Both the position numbers and the translations under genes were made by a program. The notes below the pieces were generated by a model. The model searched no databases. It was not told the DNA's origin and saw only the letters and a list, made by a program, of their open reading frames with translations. 64,000 nt of DNA from Paracoccus pantotrophus. Its GTDB lineage: Bacteria > Pseudomonadota > Alphaproteobacteria > Rhodobacterales > Rhodobacteraceae. This document shows, in pieces, positions 41,753-50,935 of the stretch (position 1 is its first letter; every line of letters starts with the position of its first letter). Location of the stretch: the NCBI RefSeq assembly GCF_008824185.1, contig NZ_CP044426.1, forward strand, positions 1,992,501-2,056,500, read 5' to 3'.

Positions 41753-43666
41753 ATGACCTGCCGCCTGATCGCCCTGCTGCTGAGCCTGTTCCTGGCCTTG
41801 CCCGCCGCCGCCAATCCGGCGCTGGAAACGGTCGTCGCCGACAACCTGGACCAGATCCAGCACCCCTCGCGCCGCACGGTCGAGCCGGTGGTGGCCCGGA
41901 TCGCCGCCACCGGACCCGAGGGGCTGGCGCTGCTATCGGCCTGGGTGGACCGCGCGCTTGGCCTGGCCGACGGGCGGCTGGTGATCGTCACGGGCGACGG
42001 TGCCACGGACGCGGTGACGGGGCAGGCCGTCACGGGCGCGAAGCCGAAGATGCTGCGCCCCAATGCCGGGGTGCGCGGCGTGATCGAATCGGCGCTGGTC
42101 GCGGGCGAGATTGCCAGCCCCGACCCGGCCCGCCGCGCCGCCGCGCTGGCCAGCATCGCCCGCGACGGCACCGCCGCGCATCTGGCCGCCCTGCGCGCCG
42201 CCGCACCCGAGCCGGACCCCGCGCTGGCCGCCCGCCGCGCCCGGATCGAAAAGCTGCTGACCATCCGCTTCGACGCCGACCCCGCCGCGCGGGTGGCAGC
42301 CATCCAGGACATGGCGGGCGACGTGAGCCTTGATTTCCGCGCCGCGCTGAACCCTTTGCTGGCGACCTGGCGCGTGGCCGCGGCCGAGGAGCCGCAGGGC
42401 GCCAATATCGCCCGCGAATTGCGCCTGGGCTCCGACGATTTCCCGCGCGAGGCCGCCGTCGCCCTGCTGACCGCGCAGGGGCTGATCCAGCCGCGCCTGA
42501 CCGCCGCCGACCAGCGCAATGCGCTGGCCGCGCATATCGTCGATGGCAAGGTGGGCGGCATTGCCGTCGCCGAGCTGTCCGACCCGAAGGCCCGCGACCG
42601 CGCCTATGAGGCGCTGGAGAGGGCGGGAACCGTCCCGCCCGCCGCCACCGAGGCCGAGACCGAGGCGGCGCTGGCAGGCACCCGCTTCTTCGATGTCTAT
42701 GCCGAACCGGATGCGGCCGTGACCGACGCCGCCCGCGCCGCGCAAAGGGGCGCGGAATGGCGGCTGGCGGCGATGAAGGGAATCGATCTGGGGCTGGATG
42801 CGCTGTCTCTTGCCTCGATCTGTTTCCTGGCCGCCATCGGGCTGGCGATCACCTTCGGGGTGATGCGGGTCATCAACATGGCGCATGGCGAATTCATCAT
42901 GATGGGCGCCTATACCGGCTATGTCGCGCAGACCGTGATCGCGGATCGCACCCTGTCGCTGGTGGCGGCGCTGCCGCTGGCCTTCGCTGTGACCTTTGCC
43001 GCCGGGGTGATGCTTTACCGGCTGGTGATCCGGCACCTGGCGCATCGCCCGCTGGAGACGCTGCTGGCGACCTTCGGCGTGTCGATCGCGCTGCAACAGC
43101 TTGCCAAGAACGTCTTCGGCACGCAGGCCCGGCCGCTGACCGCGCCCGCATGGCTGGAAGGCGCGATCACGCTGAACGACGTGGTCTCGATATCGACCAT
43201 CCGGGTGGCGATCTTCGGGCTGGCACTGCTGTTCCTGGGCCTGTTCCTTATCATCATGAAGCGCACGCGGCTGGGGCTGGAAGTCCGCGCGGTGACGCAA
43301 AACCCCGGCATGGCGGCCAGCATGGGGATCAACCCCGACCGCATCGCCATGCTGACCTTTGGCCTCGGCTCGGGAATCGCCGGGATCGCGGGCGTGGCCA
43401 TCGGCCTGTTTGCCCAGGTCACGTCCGAGCTGGGCCAGCAATATATCGTGCAAAGCTTCATGACGGTGGTGGTGGGCGGCGTCGGCAACATCTGGGGCAC
43501 GCTGGCGGGCGCCGGGCTGATCGGGGTGCTGTCGAAGGTGATCGAATCCTTCAACCCCTCGAACACGCTGGCGGCGCAGACCTTCATGATCCTGTTCATC
43601 GTGATCTTCATCCAGTTCCGGCCGCGCGGCATCATCCCGCAGCGCGGCCGTGCGGCAGAGGCGTGA
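41753..43666 (+). CDS. urtB: Urea ABC transporter permease UrtB
   Basis: 637-aa membrane protein. Residues 1-20 are a signal/first hydrophobic segment (LIALLLSLFLALPAAANP), about 25-320 form the long hydrophilic periplasmic region special to UrtB, and the rest is a LivH-type permease (FGVMRVINMAHGEFIMMGAY near 372, LGSGIAGIAGVAIGLF, GGVGNIWGTLAGAGLIG). The start ATG at 41753 has GGGA upstream; one two codons earlier is less well spaced. Works with UrtC as the membrane channel for urea. Confidence 0.95.
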   Translation: MTCRLIALLLSLFLALPAAANPALETVVADNLDQIQHPSRRTVEPVVARIAATGPEGLALLSAWVDRALGLADGRLVIVTGDGATDAVTGQAVTGAKPKMLRPNAGVRGVIESALVAGEIASPDPARRAAALASIARDGTAAHLAALRAAAPEPDPALAARRARIEKLLTIRFDADPAARVAAIQDMAGDVSLDFRAALNPLLATWRVAAAEEPQGANIARELRLGSDDFPREAAVALLTAQGLIQPRLTAADQRNALAAHIVDGKVGGIAVAELSDPKARDRAYEALERAGTVPPAATEAETEAALAGTRFFDVYAEPDAAVTDAARAAQRGAEWRLAAMKGIDLGLDALSLASICFLAAIGLAITFGVMRVINMAHGEFIMMGAYTGYVAQTVIADRTLSLVAALPLAFAVTFAAGVMLYRLVIRHLAHRPLETLLATFGVSIALQQLAKNVFGTQARPLTAPAWLEGAITLNDVVSISTIRVAIFGLALLFLGLFLIIMKRTRLGLEVRAVTQNPGMAASMGINPDRIAMLTFGLGSGIAGIAGVAIGLFAQVTSELGQQYIVQSFMTVVVGGVGNIWGTLAGAGLIGVLSKVIESFNPSNTLAAQTFMILFIVIFIQFRPRGIIPQRGRAAEA

Positions 43667-43667
43667 C

Positions 43668-44903
43668 ATGACCCGGCAACCCTTCATCCTGCGCAACCCC
43701 TCGGTGCTGGCCGTCCTGGCGCTGCTGGCCGCCTTTACGCTTGCCGTGACGCTGATGAGCGCGGCCTATGGGTCGGGCGTCATCCCCACCTCGACCGTCA
43801 AGGTGCTGGGCAAGACGCTGTGCCTGGCGCTGGCCGCCCTGGCGATGGACCTGGTCTGGGGCTACCTGGGCATCCTCAGCCTGGGGCAGATGGCCTTCTT
43901 CGCGCTTGGCGGCTACATGATCGGGCAATGGCTGATGTATGCCCGCACCGAGGCCATCGTCGCCGCATCGCTTTCCGGCAACCCGATCCCGCCCACCGCG
44001 CAGGAATTGCGCGAGGCGGTGGCCAACCAGATCTTCGGCGTCGTCGGCTCGGCGGACCTGCCGCTGGTCTGGACCCTGGCCCATTCGCTGACGGCGCAGC
44101 TGGTCCTGGTGGTCGCGGTGCCGGGGCTGCTGGCGCTGGTCTTCGGTTGGCTGGCGTTCCGGTCGCGGGTCAACGGCGTCTACCTGTCGATCCTGACGCA
44201 GGCGATGACGCTGGCGCTGGCCCTGTGGCTGTTCCAGAACGACAGCGGCTTTCGCGGCAACAACGGGCTGTCGGGATTGCAGAACATCCCCGGCCTCGAT
44301 GGCGTGTCGCAGGCGCGGCTCTCGGTCTGGTTCCTCTGGGCCTCGGCCGCCGCGCTGGCGTTGTTCTACCTCCTGGCCGCATGGGTGGTCGGCGGCAAGT
44401 TCGGCAGCGTCATCCGCGCCATCCGCGACGACGAGACCCGCGTGCGCTTCCTGGGCTATCCGGTCGAGGGCTTCAAGCTGGCAGTCTTTACCCTGGCTGC
44501 GATGATCACCGCCATCGCCGGCGCGCTCTATTACCCGCAGGCCGGCATCATCAACCCGGCGGAGCTGATGCCCATCGCCTCGATCTACCTGGCGGTCTGG
44601 GTGGCGATCGGCGGGCGCGGCCGGCTTTACGGCGCCATGATCGGCGCCATCGTGGTCTCGCTGCTGTCCAGCTGGTTCACCGGCGGCCGCGCGCCCGACC
44701 TGAACCTGCCGGGCTATACGGTCAAATGGGTGGACTGGTGGCAGGTGGCGCTTGGCCTTTCCTTCGTGCTGGTGACGCTTTTCGCCCCCAAGGGCATCGC
44801 GGGGATCGTCGACCGGCTGGCTGGCATCCTGCCGCCGCGCCGCCACGGCCGCGCCCTTGGCCCCGATCAGGGCGCATTGCAGGAACAGGAGGCCAAGGCA
44901 TGA
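43668..44903 (+). CDS. urtC: Urea ABC transporter permease UrtC
   Basis: 411-aa LivM-type permease. Seen: LAALAMDLVWGYLGILSLGQMAFFALGGY near residue 50 (UrtC hallmark), FRSRVNGVYLSILTQAMTLA near 165, GNNGLSGLQNIPG near 203, and GSVIRAIRDDETRVRFLGY near 245. A C-terminal tail of about 35 residues is rich in Arg/Gln. ATG 1 nt after the urtB stop; its stop overlaps urtD's start. Confidence 0.96.
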   Translation: MTRQPFILRNPSVLAVLALLAAFTLAVTLMSAAYGSGVIPTSTVKVLGKTLCLALAALAMDLVWGYLGILSLGQMAFFALGGYMIGQWLMYARTEAIVAASLSGNPIPPTAQELREAVANQIFGVVGSADLPLVWTLAHSLTAQLVLVVAVPGLLALVFGWLAFRSRVNGVYLSILTQAMTLALALWLFQNDSGFRGNNGLSGLQNIPGLDGVSQARLSVWFLWASAAALALFYLLAAWVVGGKFGSVIRAIRDDETRVRFLGYPVEGFKLAVFTLAAMITAIAGALYYPQAGIINPAELMPIASIYLAVWVAIGGRGRLYGAMIGAIVVSLLSSWFTGGRAPDLNLPGYTVKWVDWWQVALGLSFVLVTLFAPKGIAGIVDRLAGILPPRRHGRALGPDQGALQEQEAKA

Positions 44904-45640
44904 CCGCGCTTCTTGAAGTGGACGGGATCTCGGTCAGCTTCGACGGGTTCCGGGCGATCAACAACCTGTCTTTCAGCATCGGCGCGGCGGAACTGCGCGC
45001 GGTGATCGGCCCCAACGGCGCGGGCAAGACCACCTTCATGGACATCGTGACCGGCAAGACCCGGCCCGATTCCGGCGATGTGAAATTCGGCGAAAGCTCG
45101 CGCTCGCTGCTGCGGATGAACGAGGCGCAGATTGCGCGGGCCGGCATCGGCCGCAAGTTCCAGCGGCCCACCGTCTTCGAGGACCAAAGCGTCGCCGCCA
45201 ACCTGACCATGGCGCTGAAGGCGCACCGCGGCCCCTTTGCGGTGCTGTTCTGGAAGCCCTCGGCCGCGTCGCGCGCGCAGGTGGCGGAACTGGCGGCCGA
45301 GGTCGGGCTGGCCGAGCACATCCACCGCAAGGCGGGCGAATTGAGCCACGGCCAGAAGCAATGGCTGGAGATCGGCATGCTGCTGGCCTCGGCCCCGCGC
45401 CTGCTGCTGGTGGACGAGCCGGCGGCCGGCATGACCCTGGCCGAGCGCGAGCAGACCACGGCGCTGCTGGTGCGGCTGGCCAAGACCCGCGCCGTGGTGG
45501 TGGTCGAGCACGACATGGACTTCGTGCGCCGGCTGGATTGCAAGGTGACGGTGCTGCACCAGGGCTCGGTGCTGGCCGAGGGCAGCCTGGACCATGTGAC
45601 CCGCAATCCCGACGTGATCGAAGTCTATCTGGGGCGCTGA
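44900..45640 (+). CDS. urtD: Urea ABC transporter ATPase UrtD
   Basis: 246-aa LivG-type ATPase. Seen: Walker A GPNGAGKTTFMD near residue 36, the UrtD segment ARAGIGRKFQRPTVFEDQSV near 80, LSHGQKQWLEIGMLLAS signature near 150, Walker B LLLVDEPAAGMT near 169, and the switch His in EHDMDF. Hydrolyses ATP to drive urea uptake. ATGA overlap with urtC; urtE starts 3 nt after it. Confidence 0.97.
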   Translation: MTALLEVDGISVSFDGFRAINNLSFSIGAAELRAVIGPNGAGKTTFMDIVTGKTRPDSGDVKFGESSRSLLRMNEAQIARAGIGRKFQRPTVFEDQSVAANLTMALKAHRGPFAVLFWKPSAASRAQVAELAAEVGLAEHIHRKAGELSHGQKQWLEIGMLLASAPRLLLVDEPAAGMTLAEREQTTALLVRLAKTRAVVVVEHDMDFVRRLDCKVTVLHQGSVLAEGSLDHVTRNPDVIEVYLGR

Positions 45641-45643
45641 GAC

Positions 45644-46348
45644 ATGCTGGAAGCCAGGAACCTGACCCTTCACTATGGCGGCAGCCAGATCCTTCACGGC
45701 ATCGACATCGACGCCCGGCCCGGTCGCGTGACCTGCGTGATGGGCAATAACGGCGTGGGCAAGACCTCGCTGCTGAGCCTGCTGGCCGGACGGCACCCCC
45801 GCTCGGGCGGCACGATCCGCCTTGACGGGCGCGAACTGGGCCGGGTGACGGCGCAGCAGATGGCGCGGCTGGGCGTGGGCTATGTCCCGCAGGGCCGGGC
45901 GATCTTTCCGATGCTGACCGTGCGCGAGAACATGGAGACGGGTTTCGCCTGTCTGCCCCGCAACCAGCGCCGCATCCCGGACGAGATCGTCGACAGCTTT
46001 CCCGTGCTGGCCGAGATGGCGCATCGGCGCGGCGGCGACCTGTCGGGCGGCCAGCAGCAACAGCTGGCTATCGCCCGCGCGCTGATCACCCGGCCGCGCG
46101 TCCTGCTGCTGGACGAGCCGACCGAGGGCATCCAGCCCAACATCATCGCCCAGATCGGCCGGGTGATCGCCGCGCTTCGCGAGCGGGGCGACATGGCCAT
46201 CGTGCTGGTCGAGCAATATTTCGACTTCGCGTGGGATCTGGGCGACGACTTCCTGGTGCTGGAACGCGGCAGGCCGGTGGCCCAGGGATCGAAGGCCGAT
46301 CTGCGGCGCGAGGATCTGCATGCGCGGCTGGCAGGCCACGCGGCATGA
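45644..46348 (+). CDS. urtE: Urea ABC transporter ATPase UrtE
   Basis: 234-aa LivF-type ATPase. Seen: GNNGVGKTSLLSLLAG Walker A near residue 36, GYVPQGRAIFPMLTVRENMETG near 83, LSGGQQQQLAIARALI signature near 134, LLLDEPTEGIQPNIIAQI near 155. Second nucleotide-binding subunit paired with UrtD. Ends the urt operon, convergent with a sensor kinase 132 nt away. No urea carboxylase or urease follows. Confidence 0.97.
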   Translation: MLEARNLTLHYGGSQILHGIDIDARPGRVTCVMGNNGVGKTSLLSLLAGRHPRSGGTIRLDGRELGRVTAQQMARLGVGYVPQGRAIFPMLTVRENMETGFACLPRNQRRIPDEIVDSFPVLAEMAHRRGGDLSGGQQQQLAIARALITRPRVLLLDEPTEGIQPNIIAQIGRVIAALRERGDMAIVLVEQYFDFAWDLGDDFLVLERGRPVAQGSKADLRREDLHARLAGHAA

Positions 46349-46480
46349 TGGCTCCAACCCCTGCCGGGTCAAGAAATCGGGCACGCGAAGCCGGCCAGCC
46401 CGGTGAAGCGTATTTCCCCGGTTCCGGGCCGGTCCTGGCCGGCAAGCGCGGGTGGCGGGCAGGGTTTCGGCCGGGTCCGC

Positions 46481-47887
46481 TCAGGCCCACCGGCGGCACA
46501 GGACCAGTTTCGCCGCAAGCCCCTGTTCGGCCTGGAAGAACTCCAGCCGCCCGCCATGCTGCGCGGCGATGGTCGAGACGATGGCCAGCCCCAGCCCCAT
46601 GCCCGAGGCCGCGCCGGCATTGCCGCCGCGCTGGAAGGCGCCGGTCAGCCGCGCCAGGTCTTCGCCGGTCAGCACCGATCCGCGATCGGTGACGGTGATC
46701 CACGCGTCATCCGCATCGCCATCCACCATCACCGCGGCCTCGCGGCCGTATTTCAGCGCATTGTCGATCAGGTTCGACAGCGCGCGGCGCAGCGAGGTGG
46801 GCTGGCCGCGCATCAGGATCGCGTGGGCCTCGACCGGCTGGCGCGCCTGCGCGCGCGAAAACAGCGTGCCCGCGCGGGCGGCCCGGATCGGCGCGGGGAT
46901 CAGCCGCACCGGCATGCCCACGTCCTGATAATCGGCCACCACCGCCTCGGCCAGCGAGGTCAGCGAAAGCTGCCGGAACGGCTCGGCCCCGATCTCGGCG
47001 CGGGTATAGGTCAGCACGCCGTCGATCATCGTCGTCATCTCGTCGATGTCGCGCTCGAGCTTGCTGCGCAGGGCGTCATCCTCGATCAGCGCGCTGCGCA
47101 GCCGCAGGCGCGTGGCGGGGGTGCCCAGATCATGGCTGACCCCCGACAGGACCAGCGCGCGGTTTTCCAGCGCGGCGCGGTCCTGCGCGACATAGGCGTT
47201 CACCGCCTCGGCGGTCTGGCGCAACTCCTCGACGCCCCCCACCGGCAGGGCGGCATTGCGCGCCCGGTGATCGCGCAGCGCCGCGGCGAAGCTGGAAAAG
47301 GCGCCCGACACCTCGGCCACCCAGCCCAGCAGCAGAAGCAGCGCGCCCCCCAGCACCGACCCCGCCAGCAATCGCCGGTCCGGGGGCGCGGCGTCGCAGC
47401 CCCAGATCGCGGCGCCCTGGATATGCAGCCACGGGCCGGTGTCGGATTGCACGAACAGCCGGGGCGTGCTGCAAAACCGCGCCAGCGTGCGCGTGACCGA
47501 GGCCAGCCCCGCCGCCTGGCTGCCGCCGCCATAGCTGCGCACCTCGGCCACCGGATATTGGATGTCGGGCGATTGCACCCGGATCGACAGCCGCGCGCCG
47601 CGCGACAGGTCGGGGCGCCCGCCGCCGGTCAGGGTCAGCAGCGTCTCGTGCCAGCCGGCGGGCAGGGTGGGCGCGGCCCCCTGCTGCACCAGCGTCACGC
47701 CTTCGGGCAGGGCGCTGCCGTTTTCCAGCGAATCATGCAGCGCCAGCCCGGCGATATAGGCGCGGTCCAGATGCGTCTTCCATGCCGCCTGGCTGGCCAT
47801 CCACAGCCAGACCCCACCGCCGCCGGCCGCCATCGCCAGCACCACCCAGAGACTGGCCAGCCAGCGCAGGCTGAGGCGGCTAGGCAT
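46481..47887 (-). CDS. Sensor histidine kinase (EnvZ-like)
   Basis: 468-aa inner-membrane kinase. Seen: first hydrophobic segment at about residues 7-30, a periplasmic sensor of about 130 residues, a second segment near 175-195, a HAMP-like linker, the phospho-acceptor His252 in SHDLGTPATRLRLR, N-box LSNLIDNALKYG near 380 and G-box ASGMGLGLAIV near 432. Its ATG overlaps the response-regulator stop by 8 nt. The cysteine pair in FCSTP and WGCD of the sensor could form a disulfide. Inference from position: senses a sugar and controls the divergent transporter, as in GtrS/GltR systems. Confidence 0.93.
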   Translation of the reverse strand: MPSRLSLRWLASLWVVLAMAAGGGGVWLWMASQAAWKTHLDRAYIAGLALHDSLENGSALPEGVTLVQQGAAPTLPAGWHETLLTLTGGGRPDLSRGARLSIRVQSPDIQYPVAEVRSYGGGSQAAGLASVTRTLARFCSTPRLFVQSDTGPWLHIQGAAIWGCDAAPPDRRLLAGSVLGGALLLLLGWVAEVSGAFSSFAAALRDHRARNAALPVGGVEELRQTAEAVNAYVAQDRAALENRALVLSGVSHDLGTPATRLRLRSALIEDDALRSKLERDIDEMTTMIDGVLTYTRAEIGAEPFRQLSLTSLAEAVVADYQDVGMPVRLIPAPIRAARAGTLFSRAQARQPVEAHAILMRGQPTSLRRALSNLIDNALKYGREAAVMVDGDADDAWITVTDRGSVLTGEDLARLTGAFQRGGNAGAASGMGLGLAIVSTIAAQHGGRLEFFQAEQGLAAKLVLCRRWA

Positions 47888-48584
47888 CGTCGCGGCTGAC
47901 CTCGGCCGCCAGCACATAGCCGGTGCCGCGTTCGGTGCGGATCAGCGCCGGGTCGGTCTTGTGGCGCAGCCGGCCCACCAGCATGTCGATGGCCCGGCCC
48001 CCGGCGGCCTCGTCATGCTCCAGCGCCGCGGCGATTTCCTCGCGCGTCAGCGGGATCAGCGGATTGGCCAGAAACACGCGCAGCAGCGCGGTCTCGCGCG
48101 AGGACAGCGAAACCTGCCACCCGCCCGGCGCCGTCACCTCGTCGCGGCGCGCGTCATAGCGCCAGCCCTGAAAGCGCAGGATCGCGTCGCGGCGGCGATG
48201 GCTCAGGCTGGGCGCGCGGCGGGCGCGGCGCAGCACGGCGCGGATGCGGGCCAGCAGCAGGTCCGGGTTGAAGGGCTTGGCGATGTAGTCGTCCGCGCCG
48301 ACCTCGTAGCCGGCCATGCGCTGATGATCCGCCGACAACGCCGAGACCATGATGATCGGCACATCCTGCGCCGCGCGGATCTCGGCGCAGATCTGCACCC
48401 CGTCATCCTTGCCCAGCGACACGTCCAGCAGGATCAGGTCGACCCGGCCCGTCCGCAGCGCCTCCAATGCGCCGGCGCGGCTGTCGGCGCGGCTGACATG
48501 GAAGCCCTGCCGTTGCAGATAGGCGGCCAACATCGCCGCCATCTCGGCATCGTCCTCGACCAGAAGCAGGCGGTGCAGGCTCAT
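47880..48584 (-). CDS. OmpR-family response regulator
   Basis: 234-aa regulator. Receiver domain: acidic pair Asp11-Asp12, phospho-acceptor Asp54 in ILLDVSLG, Ser/Thr and Lys in VSALSADH and YIAKPFNPD. C-terminal winged-helix domain ends RLRHKTDPALIRTERGTGYVL. It partners with the kinase just downstream and lies divergent (170 nt) from the sugar-binding protein gene. A GTAACA direct repeat in that gap is the probable binding site. Confidence 0.95.
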   Translation of the reverse strand: MSLHRLLLVEDDAEMAAMLAAYLQRQGFHVSRADSRAGALEALRTGRVDLILLDVSLGKDDGVQICAEIRAAQDVPIIMVSALSADHQRMAGYEVGADDYIAKPFNPDLLLARIRAVLRRARRAPSLSHRRRDAILRFQGWRYDARRDEVTAPGGWQVSLSSRETALLRVFLANPLIPLTREEIAAALEHDEAAGGRAIDMLVGRLRHKTDPALIRTERGTGYVLAAEVSRDDA

Positions 48585-48615
48585 GTCTTCCTCCCTGCCC
48601 TCGGCATATCACTTC

Positions 48616-48631
48616 GTAACAGTTTGTAACA
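48616..48631. promoter_or_regulatory. Direct repeat, candidate response-regulator site
   Basis: GTAACA-GTTT-GTAACA: two identical hexamers 10 bp apart (one helical turn), in an AT-rich patch 32-47 nt before the response regulator ATG and 124-139 nt before the sugar-binding protein ATG. OmpR/PhoB-type regulators bind such direct repeats head to tail. Inferred to serve autoregulation and control of the divergent operon. Confidence 0.55.
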
Positions 48632-48754
48632 TAAAGGTGCGAAATCCGCCCGGCGCATGGCCGTGTTGCGTTGCGCGAATGGCAGCGGCTTTGGCATGAT
48701 CCTTTCACGGCGCGGTCCCTGCAAGGTCCGCGCGATCAAGATCTGGGAGGATCC

Positions 48755-49996
48755 ATGACCATGAAACCCCTTCTGGCGGCGTCGACCGCCGTGATGCTGG
48801 CCGGGCCGGTTCTGGCCGAGCCGCAGGCCGAAGTGCTGCACTGGTGGACCTCGGGCGGCGAAGCGCGTTCCGTCGCGGTGCTGCAAGAGCAGTTCGCGGC
48901 CGAGGGCGGCACCTGGACCGACATGCCCGTGGCGGGCGGGGGCGGCGACGCGGCGATGACCGCGCTGCGCGCCCGCGTGCTGTCGGGCAATGCGCCGACC
49001 GCCGTGCAGCTGAAAGGCCCCGCCATCCAGGAATGGTACGAGGAGACCGGGCTGGCCGATATCGGCGCGGTCGCCGAGGAAAACGGCTGGGAGGCCGTCC
49101 TGCCCGCGCGCATCGCCGAGCACATGCAATGCGAAGGCCACTGGTGCGCCGCGCCGGTGAACGTCCATCGCGTGAACTGGATCTGGGGCAACAAGCAGAT
49201 CCTGGACGAACATGGCATCGCCATGCCGACCACGTGGGAGGAGTTCAACGCCGCTGCCGAGGCGCTGAAAGCGGCGGGCGTGACGCCCCTGGCCCATGGC
49301 GGGCAGAACTGGCAGGATGCGACGGTGTTCGAGACCGTCGTGCTGGGCCTGGGCGGGCCGGAATTCTACCAGCAGGCGCTGGTCGACCTGGATCCCGAGG
49401 CGCTGACCTCGGACACCATGAAGCAGGTCTTCGACCAGATGCGGGTGATCCGCGGCTATGTGGACGACAATTTCTCGGGGCGCGACTGGAACCTTGCGAC
49501 CGCGATGGTGATGAACGGCGAGGCCGCCTTCCAGATCATGGGCGACTGGGCCAAGGGCGAGTTCCTGGCCGCCGGCAAGCAGCCGGGCGTGGATTTCGTC
49601 TGCGCCGAAACGCCCGGCGGCGGCTTCCTGTACAATGTCGACAGCTTCGCCTTCTTCAATGTCGATGGCGATGACCGCCAGCAGGGGCAGGCGCTGCTGG
49701 CCCGGCTGATCATGGGTGAGGATTTCCAGAAGACCTTCAACCTCAACAAGGGCTCGATTCCCGCGCGTACCGACGTGCCGCTGGACGAGTTCGACGATTG
49801 CGCCCGGCAATCGGCCGAGGCGATGAAGGCGGGCGCCGAAGACGGCTCCTTGCTGCCCTCCTATGCGCATGGCATGGCGCTGCGCGGCGGGCCCGCCGGG
49901 GCGATCACCGACGTGGTGACGGCGCATTTCAACAGCGACATGACCTCGGACGAGGCCGTGGAGCAGCTGGCCAACGCCGTCGCGAGCGCGATGTAA
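48755..49996 (+). CDS. Sugar ABC transporter substrate-binding protein (glucose/mannose type)
   Basis: 413-aa periplasmic binding protein with Sec signal (MTMKPLLAASTAVMLAGPVLA). Seen: EVLHWWTSGGEARSV near residue 27, AVQLKGPAIQEWYEETGLADI near 84, VNVHRVNWIWGNKQI near 134, QIMGDWAKGEFLA near 258 and GFLYNVDSFAFF. These fit the GtsA/glucose-binding group. GGGAGG precedes the ATG. Divergent from the two-component genes, and followed by a strong hairpin, two permeases and an ATPase. Substrate inferred. Confidence 0.9.
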   Translation: MTMKPLLAASTAVMLAGPVLAEPQAEVLHWWTSGGEARSVAVLQEQFAAEGGTWTDMPVAGGGGDAAMTALRARVLSGNAPTAVQLKGPAIQEWYEETGLADIGAVAEENGWEAVLPARIAEHMQCEGHWCAAPVNVHRVNWIWGNKQILDEHGIAMPTTWEEFNAAAEALKAAGVTPLAHGGQNWQDATVFETVVLGLGGPEFYQQALVDLDPEALTSDTMKQVFDQMRVIRGYVDDNFSGRDWNLATAMVMNGEAAFQIMGDWAKGEFLAAGKQPGVDFVCAETPGGGFLYNVDSFAFFNVDGDDRQQGQALLARLIMGEDFQKTFNLNKGSIPARTDVPLDEFDDCARQSAEAMKAGAEDGSLLPSYAHGMALRGGPAGAITDVVTAHFNSDMTSDEAVEQLANAVASAM

Positions 49997-50005
49997 GGCC
50001 GACGG

Positions 50006-50037
50006 CCCCGTCCCCGGCAGCAGGTCCGGGGACGGGG
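50006..50037 (+). terminator. Strong stem-loop after the sugar-binding protein gene
   Basis: CCCCGTCCCCGG-CAGCAGGT-CCGGGGACGGGG: a perfect 12-bp stem, 8-base loop, followed by TTTCCTTTCT. It starts 10 nt after the stop codon and ends 25 nt before the permease ATG. It looks like an attenuator or partial terminator limiting expression of the permeases. Confidence 0.75.
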
Positions 50038-50062
50038 TTTCCTTTCTGGGGGAAATCGGGAA

Positions 50063-50935
50063 ATGGAATGGCTTGAACGCAACGTGCCCAAGCTGGTCTT
50101 GGCGCCGTCCTTCGTAGCGATTCTGGTGTTCGTCTATGGCTTCATCGCCTGGACCGCCTGGATCAGCCTGACACGCTCGCGCCTGATGCCACGCTATGAA
50201 TTCGAGGGGATCGGGCAATACGAGCGCCTGTTCGCCGCGCCGCGCTGGGACGTGGCGATGCACAACCTCTTCGTCTTTGGCGGCTTGTTCATCGTGATCT
50301 CGATGGTGATCGGGCTGATGCTGGCGATCTTTCTGGACCAGAGGATCCGCGCCGAGGGCGTGTTGCGCACCGTCTACCTCTACCCGATGGCGCTGTCGCT
50401 GATCGTGACGGGAACGGCGTGGAAATGGATCCTGAACCCCGGCCTGGGCATTCAGGCCACCGTGCGGGGCTGGGGGTTCGAGAATTTCACCTTCGACTGG
50501 CTGATCCGGCCCGAGATGGCGATCTATACCATCGTGCTGGCCGCCGTCTGGCAGGCCTCGGGCTTCGTGATGGCGCTGTTCCTGGCCGGGCTGCGCTCGG
50601 TCGATACCGAGATCATCCGCGCCGCGCAGGTCGACGGCATCCCGACGCACCGCATCTATTCCGCGATCATCATCCCGACCATGGCGCCGATCTTCCTGTC
50701 GGCCTTCATCGTGCTGGCGCATCTGGCGATCAAGGCCTTCGACCTGGTGATCGCGCTGACCAATGGCGGCCCCGGCTACGCGACCGACCTGCCCGCGACC
50801 TATATGTATGCGATGGCCTTCTCGCGCGGCGATCTGGGCCAGGCGGCGGCCAGCGCGATGGTCATGATGATGGTGATCTTCGCCATCGTCGTTCCCTATC
50901 TCTACAGCGAATTGAGGCCCCGCCGTGACCAGTAA
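50063..50935 (+). CDS. Sugar ABC transporter permease 1
   Basis: 290-aa permease of the MalF type. Seen: six hydrophobic segments, first at about residues 12-32, NLFVFGGLFIVISMVIGLML near 70, and the EAA loop IIRAAQVDGIPTHRIYSAIIIPTMAP near 185-210, which docks on the ATPase. Preceded by a GGGGAAATCGGGAA leader. Overlaps the second permease by 11 nt. Confidence 0.94.
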   Translation: MEWLERNVPKLVLAPSFVAILVFVYGFIAWTAWISLTRSRLMPRYEFEGIGQYERLFAAPRWDVAMHNLFVFGGLFIVISMVIGLMLAIFLDQRIRAEGVLRTVYLYPMALSLIVTGTAWKWILNPGLGIQATVRGWGFENFTFDWLIRPEMAIYTIVLAAVWQASGFVMALFLAGLRSVDTEIIRAAQVDGIPTHRIYSAIIIPTMAPIFLSAFIVLAHLAIKAFDLVIALTNGGPGYATDLPATYMYAMAFSRGDLGQAAASAMVMMMVIFAIVVPYLYSELRPRRDQ

